Counted from the stretch's first letter, positions 16,571 to 24,820 are shown. The stretch is 41,002 nt of DNA from Clostridia bacterium (GCA_014804995.1 JAAUYS010000031.1:1-41002); one strand, 5' to 3'. The notes: generated from the sequence alone by a model not told the origin. Program-made: numbers and translations.

Positions 16571-18172
16571 ATGCCACAGAATCCAAGATTTGCCCCGGAG
16601 GATAAGGAGTTTATCAAGGAATTATTCTCTGTATCCGATAAAATAGCGGACAAGGTAATGAATGAGAAGTCATTCTATAATCCGCTTAATAAGAAGATTC
16701 AGACTAAGGAGGCTTTGTTGAAAGGTAACTTCGAGGGACGTGCCGACAAGATTCAAAAATGGATCGATAAGGAGGTGAAAAGGCTTGAGAATTTTCCCGG
16801 ATATGACGGTATTGAACCATACATCTCATTCTCCAGAGACACCGTGGAGATGATGATAAACCACGCCTGGGAAATCAATAAGGGTAAGTACGCTTCTCAG
16901 GTATTAGGTCTTTCCTCTCCAAGAGAGAAAGAAATCATCGGTCTGCTGAATCAGTATGATCAGATGAAAAGCAAACATCCGGATGCAGTCTTGCTTTTCC
17001 GAGTTAAGGACACTTACCAGTCGTTCAGGGAGGATGCACTCAAATCCCAGCAGATTCTCGACCTTCCGGTAAAAAGTGAGAATATCAAGGGACAGAGCGT
17101 ACCTACAACATCCTTTCCACATCACGCCCTTGACACTTACCTCCCGAAACTTGTGCGAGCCGGTCAGAGAGTCGCGATATGCGAGCAACTTGAAGATCCG
17201 AAAATAAGGAAGAAGGAGGAGACTGACAGAAAAGTTACGGAGTTGGTCTCTCCTGCCGGAAAACCTATACAACAACCCATTAATTCACCCGAAATGCCCA
17301 GAAAGAAGAAAGAGGAAGCCGTAGTGGAGGCTCCCAAGCCGACCAAGGAACAGAAGGTCGAGCAGAAGAATGAGCAGACTCAGGAGACTAAGACCGAGCG
17401 TCAGCAGCGACCACCTCAGATGGTGACTGCCAATGGCGATAAAGTCACTCATGGTCATGCCTTTCAGAGTACCAAGAACCCGGAGGAATGGTATTTTACC
17501 GCCAAACTTAACGGTGAGCAACTAAAACCTCAGAAGATGGATCCGGCTGACCTCGCAGCCTACAAGAATAAGGAGATTTCTGTTCAGTCGCTGATGTGGA
17601 AGTATTATCCATCGAAGATAATGCCGAAATACAATGAGGAAGTATTTAAGGCACCTTATCTACCGACAGGAGAAAAAGGAGAATACAAGAACATTGAGAA
17701 GTTCAATGTCTATAAGGAGAAGAATCCGGAGCATGAGGATTACGGCAAATATAAGTTCTATGCCAAAGTTGACGGCATACAGATGTCAACCGTGGCTTCC
17801 AAAGAGGATCTTAACCACTACTTTGACCGTACAATGACCGCTTCCCAATTAGTACTTAAAAACTTCGGTGATAGGCTTCATCTCAAGTCTCACTATGAAG
17901 AGTTCAAGACTCCTATGGCTATTAAGGAATCGGACTTCGGTCGTGTTACCAAAGACCGCAATGACGGCAAATGGTATGTCTCTGCCGACCTTGGTGAAAT
18001 GGGGAAGACCTCGAAGAAAGAAATCTCCTTTGATGACGGTTACTCACTTTTCAAGACCAAGACTGCCACACGCGACCAGCTCGCGTTGAAGTATCTCGAC
18101 GCGGAGATATGGGAGAAGATTAAAGTGTCGGAAAACCAAAAGCAGGAGAAGAACAAGTCATTGAAAATGTAA
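16571..18172 (+). CDS. Multi-domain DUF3945-like protein with MutS domain I-like segment
   Basis: A 533-residue protein. Residues of about 135-225 resemble the mismatch-binding domain I of MutS: LLFRVKDTYQSFREDA, then TSFPHHALDTYLPKLVRAGQ, then RVAICEQLEDPK and VTELVSP, in the same order and spacing as in MutS. The Phe of the MutS Phe-x-Glu mismatch motif is not in its usual context here, and no MutS ATPase is present. A Lys/Glu/Gln-rich linker (about 235-280) leads to three related modules of about 75 residues (centred near 307, 395 and 468), each with a WY/KFY-x-x-A strand, then helices with an L-x-x-KY/F pattern. The operon context suggests action on DNA entering by conjugation; this is inference. 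Confidence 0.8.
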   Translation: MPQNPRFAPEDKEFIKELFSVSDKIADKVMNEKSFYNPLNKKIQTKEALLKGNFEGRADKIQKWIDKEVKRLENFPGYDGIEPYISFSRDTVEMMINHAWEINKGKYASQVLGLSSPREKEIIGLLNQYDQMKSKHPDAVLLFRVKDTYQSFREDALKSQQILDLPVKSENIKGQSVPTTSFPHHALDTYLPKLVRAGQRVAICEQLEDPKIRKKEETDRKVTELVSPAGKPIQQPINSPEMPRKKKEEAVVEAPKPTKEQKVEQKNEQTQETKTERQQRPPQMVTANGDKVTHGHAFQSTKNPEEWYFTAKLNGEQLKPQKMDPADLAAYKNKEISVQSLMWKYYPSKIMPKYNEEVFKAPYLPTGEKGEYKNIEKFNVYKEKNPEHEDYGKYKFYAKVDGIQMSTVASKEDLNHYFDRTMTASQLVLKNFGDRLHLKSHYEEFKTPMAIKESDFGRVTKDRNDGKWYVSADLGEMGKTSKKEISFDDGYSLFKTKTATRDQLALKYLDAEIWEKIKVSENQKQEKNKSLKM

Positions 18173-18182
18173 AACCTACTAT

Positions 18183-18470
18183 ATGAATTTTCTATTTATG
18201 AGGAATATTGAAAACAACAATAACGAGTCTGAACTGACTCATGCCCCTCTCTCATACGATGAACGTGTACAGCTTCTTCAGGAAGGGAAGATAGGTCATC
18301 TCCGCTTTGTGCTTGAAGGTGATGACGCACAGGAGTTCATTGCATGGTGCGATAGCCATGGTGTAGAGCCTTGCGATGATGCAGCTGAGTTCTATCTGGA
18401 ACAAACAGAGATTGATGCTATGGATATGCAGGTAATCGACAACGAGGAGTATGGCATTTGGAATGAATGA
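18183..18470 (+). CDS. Small acidic hypothetical protein upstream of ardC
   Basis: A 95-residue very acidic protein; the core GKIGHLRFVLEGDDAQEFIA followed by WCDSHGVEPCDDAAEFYLEQ looks like a compact alpha/beta fold. The start may be ATG 18183 or ATG 18198 (MRNIENNNNES), the latter giving 90 residues. Its 3' end overlaps the ArdC gene by 8 to 20 bp depending on that gene's start, so the two are translationally coupled. Acidic small proteins beside ArdC suggest a DNA-mimic or partner role, but that is speculation; the family is unknown to me. Confidence 0.65.
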   Translation: MNFLFMRNIENNNNESELTHAPLSYDERVQLLQEGKIGHLRFVLEGDDAQEFIAWCDSHGVEPCDDAAEFYLEQTEIDAMDMQVIDNEEYGIWNE

Positions 18471-19788
18471 GAATCCTCGTCCGAAGCAGACGGTGGGCGC
18501 GGGTCAGGCTGCGCTCGACCGTTTCGCTCAGATGATGATTGACCGCATGGAGCAGATGAAAGCCTCCGACTGGAAGAAAGGCTGGATCGAGGGTCAGGGC
18601 GGTGGACTCCCCCAAAATATAGGGGGACGTAACTATTCCGGCTCCAACTCTTTCTTTCTCCAGATGCACACCGCCATGAGCGGTTATCAGATTCCTGTGT
18701 ATCTCACCTTTAATCAGGCTCACAATCTTAAGGCCCATGTCCTTAAAGGTGAGAAATCATTTCCGGTGGTCTATTGGGATATGATGATTAAGGATAAGAA
18801 CGGTAAAAAGGTTCAGGAACCTGACTACCGCGCCATGAGCAAGGAGGAACGGAAAGAGCTGACAGTGATCCCATTTATCAAGGCTTTCCCTGTATATAAT
18901 ATCGACCAGACCAATCTGAGGGAGGTTCAGCCTGAACGTGTCCAGAAACTACTCGATAAGTTCAAGGTGCCGGAGTTTTCCGACACCGTAGGGATGTATC
19001 GTCACCCGGCTCTCGATGAGATGATTCGTCAACAGTCGTGGGTCTGTCCGATCAAGGCAGATACTCCGCAAGTAGGTGCATATTATTCTCCGGCACATGA
19101 TATGGTGGTATTACCGATGAAAGCCCAGTTCAACCAGGGAGGAAGTCCGGATGAGATTTACAGGAGCGGTCAGGAGTTCTACTCCACAATGCTTCACGAA
19201 ATGGCTCATTCAACTATGACTCCTGAACGTCTCAACCGCGAGATGGGCGGACGTTTCGGTGATAAGAAGTATGCCAAGGAGGAACTTGTGGCTGAGCTTA
19301 CAGCAGCGATGGTTTCCCATTCTATGGGTTTCGACAAGAAGATTACTGATAACTCGGCGGCTTATCTCGATTCTTGGATTCAGACCTTAAAGGAGGAGCC
19401 AAAGTTCATCACTTCTGTAATGACTGACGTGAATAAGGCTTCCGAGATGATTCTTGACCGTGTGGATGCACAGCAACTTAACCTTGGTGCCACTCCATAC
19501 CTTATCAAGAATGACCCTTTCAGACCCCTTGACCCCAATGAGGAAATTCCATTCAAAAATGCGGCTATCGTCAAGACCAGAGATGGAGGATATGCTCTCC
19601 GTGCGACATTCGATGGTCAGGAGACCGGGTTCAAGCCGATAGAGAAATCAACTGCCAAGACCTATTTCCAACTTACCGATATGAAGGACAAGGAGGCATT
19701 TTTGGCAATGACTGTGAAGAAGCATTTTGAACCGGAACTGGAGAAGATGTCGCAGTCGAATGATAAGAAAAAATCTCTTATACTTTAA
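18451..19788 (+). CDS. ardC: ArdC-like antirestriction protein with zincin domain
   Basis: A 445-residue protein. The N-terminal ArdC domain (about residues 15-140) includes ASDWKKGWIEGQGGGLPQNI, GGRNYSGSNSFFLQMH, and PVYLTFNQAHNLKAHVLKGE then KSFPVVYW, typical of ssDNA-binding antirestriction ArdC. A zincin-like metallopeptidase domain follows, with HEMAHS (HExxH, about residues 249-253) and a downstream EELVAELTAAMVSHSMG helix. A C-terminal extension (about 365-445) resembles the DUF3945-like modules of the gene at 16571. It would protect incoming single-stranded DNA from host restriction. ATG 18463 is an alternative start, 12 bp downstream in frame. Confidence 0.9.
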   Translation: MAFGMNENPRPKQTVGAGQAALDRFAQMMIDRMEQMKASDWKKGWIEGQGGGLPQNIGGRNYSGSNSFFLQMHTAMSGYQIPVYLTFNQAHNLKAHVLKGEKSFPVVYWDMMIKDKNGKKVQEPDYRAMSKEERKELTVIPFIKAFPVYNIDQTNLREVQPERVQKLLDKFKVPEFSDTVGMYRHPALDEMIRQQSWVCPIKADTPQVGAYYSPAHDMVVLPMKAQFNQGGSPDEIYRSGQEFYSTMLHEMAHSTMTPERLNREMGGRFGDKKYAKEELVAELTAAMVSHSMGFDKKITDNSAAYLDSWIQTLKEEPKFITSVMTDVNKASEMILDRVDAQQLNLGATPYLIKNDPFRPLDPNEEIPFKNAAIVKTRDGGYALRATFDGQETGFKPIEKSTAKTYFQLTDMKDKEAFLAMTVKKHFEPELEKMSQSNDKKKSLIL

Positions 19789-19805
19789 CCTAAATTCAGC
19801 GAAAA

Positions 19806-20987
19806 ATGAGCTATAAAGTTGATTTCAAACAACTAAAATCAAGAGTAGGCATAGAGGATGTTGCCTATTCTCTCGGATATAGAGTTGATAGGAAAGCCGG
19901 AGTGGGTAGGTATTTTGAGATGGTACTCGGAGATAGTCACGGCAAATCTGATACTATAGTTATACGTAATGTGAATGATAAATCTTCCCAGACTTTCTTT
20001 CGACGTAATGGTGAGAAAGGTGATGTGGTAACTCTTATCAAGGAGAACCTTAATGCCTTCTTTGTTGACGGGAAAGATGACTGGCAGAAGGTTGCTAAAG
20101 TTTTGGCTCGTTTTGCAAATATGCCTGAATCTGAATATAAATCCAAAGAGGAATATGTCGGGAAAGGACACCAACCACAGGAGTTTGACCCGAAGAGATA
20201 CAAGATAAAGCAGATCGATATGGATTCACTTCCTGCTATCTTCTATCAACGGGGACTATCTAAGGATACGGTCAAAGCCTTCTCTCCTTTCATTTCTCTG
20301 GTACATGATACCAAAAATCAAAACTTCGATGGGTACAATGTAGGCTTCCCATATACTAACTCACAAACAATCGGTATTGTGGGATATGAATTGCGAGGTG
20401 TTGGAGGATATAAGTCAAAGGCTGCCGGCACCAACTCTTCTTCTGCCTGTTGGGTAGCTGACCTTTCAAAAGGGAATACACAGGGGGTTACGGCTATCTA
20501 TTTCTGCGAGTCTGCTTTTGACGCTATGGCTCTTTATCAGATGCGGAACAAGACACTGGATAGAGAGATTGCCTTTGTATCTATCGGAGGGACTTTCTCC
20601 GATGGTCAGGTTAAGGATGTACTGAAACGATTCCCAAATGCAAAGGCTTTCGATTGCTTTGACAATGACCTTCCGGGGCGTACTAACGGATTACGCCTTA
20701 TGGCTATCGCTGAGAATATACCTCTAAAAATCAATAAGACCGATTCTGAGATCTCAGTAGAGATGAAGGGTAAATCTTTCACAGTTGACCCTACAAGACC
20801 AATCTATCCACAGGTTTCAAAGGAGGTGTCAGTTCATCGCAAGATGGGACATCTCCAGCCACCGAGAGATTTCAAAGACTGGAACGACTGTCTATTGAAT
20901 AAGTCCATGGAAGTCTCTTTCTCTCCCTCTAAAACAGAACGCGACCAGAATCTTGCTGAACAAAGAAAATCATCATTAAAATTATAA
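19806..20987 (+). CDS. TOPRIM-domain primase-like protein (DUF3991)
   Basis: A 393-residue protein. The N-terminus (FKQLKSRVGIEDVAYSLGYR and a GxxGDVVTLIKE segment) matches the DUF3991 and primase zinc-domain-replacement region found in Bacteroidetes elements. A TOPRIM domain covers about 225-305: the metal-binding Glu is in FCESAFDAMALYQM (about 233-246) and the Asp pair in DCFDNDLPGR (about 283-292). It probably primes the complementary strand or processes DNA during transfer, like TraP/DnaG-type proteins. The C-terminus PRDFKDWNDCL is also typical. It is in the same operon as ArdC. Confidence 0.88.
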   Translation: MSYKVDFKQLKSRVGIEDVAYSLGYRVDRKAGVGRYFEMVLGDSHGKSDTIVIRNVNDKSSQTFFRRNGEKGDVVTLIKENLNAFFVDGKDDWQKVAKVLARFANMPESEYKSKEEYVGKGHQPQEFDPKRYKIKQIDMDSLPAIFYQRGLSKDTVKAFSPFISLVHDTKNQNFDGYNVGFPYTNSQTIGIVGYELRGVGGYKSKAAGTNSSSACWVADLSKGNTQGVTAIYFCESAFDAMALYQMRNKTLDREIAFVSIGGTFSDGQVKDVLKRFPNAKAFDCFDNDLPGRTNGLRLMAIAENIPLKINKTDSEISVEMKGKSFTVDPTRPIYPQVSKEVSVHRKMGHLQPPRDFKDWNDCLLNKSMEVSFSPSKTERDQNLAEQRKSSLKL

Positions 20988-20989
20988 GT

Positions 20990-21445
20990 ATGAGACAAAT
21001 AATATTTATAGCCAAAGATGATTATGATAATGATGATGATTTCTATGGTGTTCATATTCTACCCTCAGATCTATTCTTCTCGGTCAATTTTTTTTGTCAT
21101 GCAGACGGATTCGATGTTGCATTTTTTAAAGAACTAACGGATTCTGACACCCGAAAGGTCATTTGTAGAACACATATCTGTCCAAGGACATCCGAAAAAT
21201 ATGACTTAGAGGAAGTATGTAGAGCTATCGATTATATAGATCATATCAATATCCATACTGCGATTTCAAGATTTATTATGGATTATATCGGTTCTAAAAT
21301 AGTTAATAACGACTATATAGATGCCGCAAGACTATGCAAAGAGGTTAGAGATAAATATGATAACTATGTCCGTACCTGTCTCAATCTATACACCAATAGG
21401 ATGGAAGGAAACGAAATTATAGAGACTTCTAAAGATAAATCATAA
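20990..21445 (+). CDS. Hypothetical protein, 151 aa
   Basis: A 151-residue soluble protein, 2 bp after the TOPRIM gene. It begins MRQIIFIAKDDYDNDDDFYG, with an Asp-rich N-terminus; the middle contains paired Cys residues (VICRTHICPRTSEKYDLEEV). The C-terminal half is helical. No signal peptide or membrane helix is seen. Its AT-richer codon use differs a little from neighbouring genes, suggesting later acquisition. Family unknown. Confidence 0.6.
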   Translation: MRQIIFIAKDDYDNDDDFYGVHILPSDLFFSVNFFCHADGFDVAFFKELTDSDTRKVICRTHICPRTSEKYDLEEVCRAIDYIDHINIHTAISRFIMDYIGSKIVNNDYIDAARLCKEVRDKYDNYVRTCLNLYTNRMEGNEIIETSKDKS

Positions 21446-21450
21446 AAATT

Positions 21451-22233
21451 ATGACAAATAGAAAATTTTTATCAATAGGCTTGGCAACTCTGTTCATAGG
21501 AATAACCAGTCCGGCATACGCCCAGCAGACTGACCCGGCTCTGACTACAACCGTCTTATTGCAGACCAATGAACTGAAGAATCAGCATACGAAACGCCGG
21601 GATATTCAGCAGAAAATTATTACTGCTGAAACTGCCGTTACTGTGGCTCTTGACCGTGTACATAAGGTGGAGAACAAGATGTTGGAATATCTCTCTAATG
21701 CTCAGGGAGCCATGCAAAATATATATCAGATTAAGCGAGCTGCCGAATTGGTAACGGTAGAGATACCAAAGAATGCTGAACTCTTAGCCAAGTCCGTGAA
21801 AGGGAACTTGAAAGGAACAGCTATCGCAGCTTTAGTATCTCGTGAGATAACGGATGCGACATCTCAAATGACAGCCTTATATCCATTTATGCAACAGCTG
21901 GTCACTTCGGGAACTTACAATGTAACTAATGCCGAGGGGAATACTGAGAAACATAAAGTGAACCTGTTGGATTCGGGGGAGAGATATTATATAGCCAATG
22001 AGGTGGTGACGCGTCTGGAGAATATAAATACTGACCTGTTTATCCTCGCCTGGCAGATTCGCACTCTGTCGTGGAATGACCTTTGGTTTTCTCTTGATCC
22101 GGAAGGATGGGCTACCGTCATGTCTGGACAGAATATAGTCAATGGTCTTATCGCTGACTGGAATCGATCCGGTCTTTCCAGAGATAAAGTACTGAACTGG
22201 AATGCAAGCTTCGGTGACTGGCTATATAAGTGA
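21451..22233 (+). CDS. Secreted paralog of the traG-downstream protein
   Basis: A 260-residue protein with a signal peptide (residues 1-24, PAYAQ). The mature part is helical, and the C-terminus carries FSLDPEGWATVMSGQN followed by IVNGLIADWNR, the same motif as in the protein at 3363-4190 (FKIDPEGWANVM, then QNAVSGLINSWNN). The N-terminal halves are diverged. The first copy lies inside the channel operon, while this one lies 10 kb away among DNA-processing genes. It may be an alternative or regulatory channel component (inference). Confidence 0.8.
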   Translation: MTNRKFLSIGLATLFIGITSPAYAQQTDPALTTTVLLQTNELKNQHTKRRDIQQKIITAETAVTVALDRVHKVENKMLEYLSNAQGAMQNIYQIKRAAELVTVEIPKNAELLAKSVKGNLKGTAIAALVSREITDATSQMTALYPFMQQLVTSGTYNVTNAEGNTEKHKVNLLDSGERYYIANEVVTRLENINTDLFILAWQIRTLSWNDLWFSLDPEGWATVMSGQNIVNGLIADWNRSGLSRDKVLNWNASFGDWLYK

Positions 22234-22305
22234 GGAAAACTCGAGGGACAGGTCAATCCTTAGTTTATTTCCCTTTAGTAAATAATTCAATAATAACCTA
22301 AAATA

Positions 22306-22851
22306 ATGGAACAAGAAAAGAAAATTATCGGGCAATGTCCGATGTGTGGTGGTAGTGTAGTGAAGACATGTAAAGGTTACCGATGCGAGAATGCAATTGG
22401 GGAAACACCCTCATGTTCACTTTACATCAACGGTATATTAGGAAACCGTAAGATGTCAGATGATGAAATTACCATTCTTCTCAAAGATAGAAAGATTATG
22501 CTCGATGGTTTCGCTACCAAAGAGGGTAAGACTTTCCCGACTGTTCTCGAACTTGATCAGAATGGTGCAGTGAATATGCAGTCTGTTATCGGGAAGTGCC
22601 CGAAATGCGGCGGTGATATTCGCGTAGGTGCCAGAGCTTTTAACTGCTCTAACTATTCCAATCAGGAAAATCAGTGTAATTTCTCTATCTGGAGGAACAT
22701 CGGAGGACACCAGATATCCCTTGAAGAAGCAACAGAAATCTGCGAGAAGGGAATGACAACCAAAGAATTGGAAATGTATCGAGATGATGGCTCTATCTAC
22801 CGAAAGCGTCTTGGTCTCTCTCCTGATAAACTTCAAATTGTAAAGATATGA
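22306..22851 (+). CDS. Topoisomerase-type double zinc-ribbon protein
   Basis: A 181-residue protein made of two repeats of the C-terminal zinc-ribbon module of bacterial topoisomerase I/III. Repeat 1 has CPMCGGSVVKTCKGYRCEN then CSLYINGILGNRKMSDDEI; repeat 2 has GKCPKCGGDIRVGARAFNCS then CNFSIWRNIGGHQISLEEA. Each has a CxxC pair, a second Cys pair and the aromatic-glycine stretch, but the topoisomerase catalytic domain is absent. It likely binds single-stranded DNA or acts in trans with a topoisomerase (inference). It overlaps the following lipoprotein gene by 4 bp (ATGA). Confidence 0.82.
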   Translation: MEQEKKIIGQCPMCGGSVVKTCKGYRCENAIGETPSCSLYINGILGNRKMSDDEITILLKDRKIMLDGFATKEGKTFPTVLELDQNGAVNMQSVIGKCPKCGGDIRVGARAFNCSNYSNQENQCNFSIWRNIGGHQISLEEATEICEKGMTTKELEMYRDDGSIYRKRLGLSPDKLQIVKI

Positions 22852-23390
22852 AGACAAGTGGTGTTTTTTCAATGATGGCAATAACCGCTGTCATACTATG
22901 GAGTTCGGTTTTCTGTCTTATCAGCTGTTCTATCGATAAGTCTAAACAAGCTTGCGAGCTGGCACAGAAAGGTCTGCTTGCAACAGTTGATAATCCGGAG
23001 ACCGTGGAGATCATAGCGATTAGTGAACCGGACTCTGTTTTCGGTCGAGATTATATCTCACAGGAGGAGAAAATGAATCTTGCAGTAGCTATGATGAAAG
23101 TTAATCAGAAAGTGATGGAACAGACAGAGAATATGGAGAATTTGGGTGCGCCCAACAGTGGTGTTACCTCCCTTATGGAAAGACAGATGGCTGCTGCCTC
23201 TGCTCTTCGCTCTGTCAATCCTTTCTCCTTGGAGAACTCCAACGAGAAGAAACCTTTCTCCGGTTGGAAAGTCAAAGTGGAATATACCGCAAAGACCTCT
23301 GACGGTCTTCCTTATCATTCGGAATACTGGTGTATTATCGATAAAGATGTTGATTGCGTGGTAAACTCTTTTGATATTCCGATCCTCTAA
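22848..23390 (+). CDS. Putative lipoprotein, 180 aa
   Basis: A 180-residue protein with an N-terminal hydrophobic segment ending in LISC (Cys at residue 27), compatible with a lipobox cleaved by signal peptidase II. The mature N-terminus is a charged helix, followed by a loop region and a C-terminal beta-rich domain (WKVKVEYTAKTSDGLPYHSE, YWCIIDKDVDCVV). Candidate roles are surface exclusion or stabilisation of the transfer apparatus, but nothing in the sequence proves them. The start overlaps the zinc-ribbon gene stop. Confidence 0.72.
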   Translation: MKTSGVFSMMAITAVILWSSVFCLISCSIDKSKQACELAQKGLLATVDNPETVEIIAISEPDSVFGRDYISQEEKMNLAVAMMKVNQKVMEQTENMENLGAPNSGVTSLMERQMAAASALRSVNPFSLENSNEKKPFSGWKVKVEYTAKTSDGLPYHSEYWCIIDKDVDCVVNSFDIPIL

Positions 23391-23417
23391 TATACAATCA
23401 TAAAAATAACTTAAGAT

Positions 23418-23594
23418 ATGAAAGAACTGATAAATCATATCTCAGAATTGGCTGAGAAATTCAAATCTGATGCAACAGCACAGGCTACAAATGGCAATAA
23501 GGCAGCCGGTCTCCGTGCCCGTCGTGTTTCCTTAGAATTGGAACCGCTATTGAAGCAGTTCCGTAAACTATCCTTAGAGGAATCTAAGAAGTAG
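23418..23594 (+). CDS. Histone H1-like (Hc1-type) protein, 58 aa
   Basis: A 58-residue protein beginning MKELINHISELAEKFKSDA and continuing with NGNKAAGLRARRVSLELEPL. This is the compact pattern of Bacteroidetes 'histone H1-like' Hc1 proteins: an N-terminal acidic helix, the N-G-N-K-A-A-G turn, then a basic helix with R-A-R-R. Such proteins bind DNA and may compact or shield it. It is the last gene of the operon starting at 15780; a strong terminator hairpin lies 160 bp downstream. ATG at 23418, stop at 23592-23594. Confidence 0.78.
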   Translation: MKELINHISELAEKFKSDATAQATNGNKAAGLRARRVSLELEPLLKQFRKLSLEESKK

Positions 23595-23753
23595 TAAATC
23601 CCATTATTAATTCACAATAGCTACTTATAACTTCTTTCCTAACAGCTTGATTCATTAGGTTAGTTTTTAAGTTTAAGTAAATAGATGTAAAAATGATAAG
23701 TACTGCTCTTTGCGCGAGATGCGTAGAGAACAGATAAAGAAGTAACTAAACGT

Positions 23754-23797
23754 TTAGCTGGTCTTCACACGTGATGTGCGGAGACCAGCTAATTTTT
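23754..23797 (+). terminator. Rho-independent terminator of the 15.8-23.6 kb operon
   Basis: A 13-bp stem (23754-23766 with 23780-23792, TTAGCTGGTCTTC against GGAGACCAGCTAA, one G-T pair) has a short inner stem and a loop, followed by TTTTT at 23793-23797. The stretch 23595-23753 between the H1-like gene and this hairpin holds no gene that I can support. Confidence 0.85.
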
Positions 23798-23873
23798 CTT
23801 CCATCAATAGAAGATTTCCATATTAAAAATTCTCTGGAACGTGTAGTCTGACAGTTCCAAATGAGAATACTAT

Positions 23874-24701
23874 TTACAATGCCAACCTCATTCCTTCTAC
23901 ATTACATGGCCATATTGACATACTTCTAGCTGTAACTCTACAATGTTCTTCGCCATTATGCCAGTCACCACCTCGGCTTGTGTGGAAAGAACCTCCTAAG
24001 GGTTCTGAATCATAGTGATTTCTCCAGCCTTCTGAAACTCTTTCCTGTACATTCCCTGACATATCATACAATCCAAGTTCGTTTGGAGATTTTAAGCCTC
24101 GATCCTGCCCCTCAAACTCAACGTAGGCTGTATTTACTTTGTACCACCCTACTTCATCAAGATTATCACTTCCGGCAAATGTATATCCGTGAGAATACTT
24201 ACCACCCTTAGCGGCATACTCCCATTCCGCCTCGTAGGGCAATCTGAAAGATAGTCCAGTAATGGAATTCAGTTTATCAATGAAATCAAGACCTTCCTCA
24301 AAACTAATAGTATGAATTGGCTTATTGGGACCTTTGTAGACATCTGCATTCTTCCATGATTCAGGATCTTCACCCATAACCGCCCACCATTCAAGTTGAC
24401 TGAGTTCATATTTGGAAAGATAAAAGTCCTTCACCTTTTCGGTGTGCATCGGAGTTTCATCTCCATAAAGTTCCAATCCGTCATAGACTCCATCAGAACC
24501 CATAGTAAACTCTCCTCCTTCAATCTTTACCATATTACTCACCAACTCTCTAAGGATGGTTTTAACCGTATCTGTAGTTTCAGGTTGCCAATGAATCTCC
24601 AGACCGTTAATCGTTTCTGTTTCAAGTTGAATATCATTGGCTCGGACCATAAAAGATAATCCGAATAAAGCTAAGAATAAAATGAATAGATTTAGTTTCA
24701 T
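23874..24701 (-). CDS. Secreted SUMF1/formylglycine-generating-enzyme-like protein
   Basis: A 275-residue protein with a signal peptide (residues 1-21, MVRA). The SUMF1/FGE-sulfatase domain fills the rest: MVKIEGGEFTMGSDG (about 57-71), FYLSKYELSQLEWWAVMGED, FRLPYEAEWEYAAKGG (about 153-168), LGLYDMSGNVQERVSEGW (about 208-225), RGGDWHNGEEHCRVTAR and a GMRLAL end. The usual GNVWEW box reads GNVQER here. Family members either activate sulfatases by forming formylglycine or act as nonheme-iron or ligand-binding proteins; no sulfatase gene is nearby. It is monocistronic, with its own promoter, and appears to be cargo. Confidence 0.86.
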   Translation of the reverse strand: MKLNLFILFLALFGLSFMVRANDIQLETETINGLEIHWQPETTDTVKTILRELVSNMVKIEGGEFTMGSDGVYDGLELYGDETPMHTEKVKDFYLSKYELSQLEWWAVMGEDPESWKNADVYKGPNKPIHTISFEEGLDFIDKLNSITGLSFRLPYEAEWEYAAKGGKYSHGYTFAGSDNLDEVGWYKVNTAYVEFEGQDRGLKSPNELGLYDMSGNVQERVSEGWRNHYDSEPLGGSFHTSRGGDWHNGEEHCRVTARSMSIWPCNVEGMRLAL

Positions 24702-24728
24702 TTTGCAAATTAAGTATTTTGAGAACTA

Positions 24729-24758
24729 CAAAATTACAAATTTTTGTCTTATGAACAA
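24729..24758 (-). promoter_or_regulatory. Promoter of the SUMF1-like gene
   Basis: On the minus strand, TTG (24758-24756), a 19-bp spacer, then TAATTTTG (24736-24729), 28 bp before the ATG. This fits the Bacteroidetes promoter consensus. Confidence 0.55.
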
Positions 24759-24820
24759 TAATCAGTGAAGCTTTTTACCTGTTTTGTTGTAAGACTTCAC
24801 CGTCAGGACTGCGTTTACCA

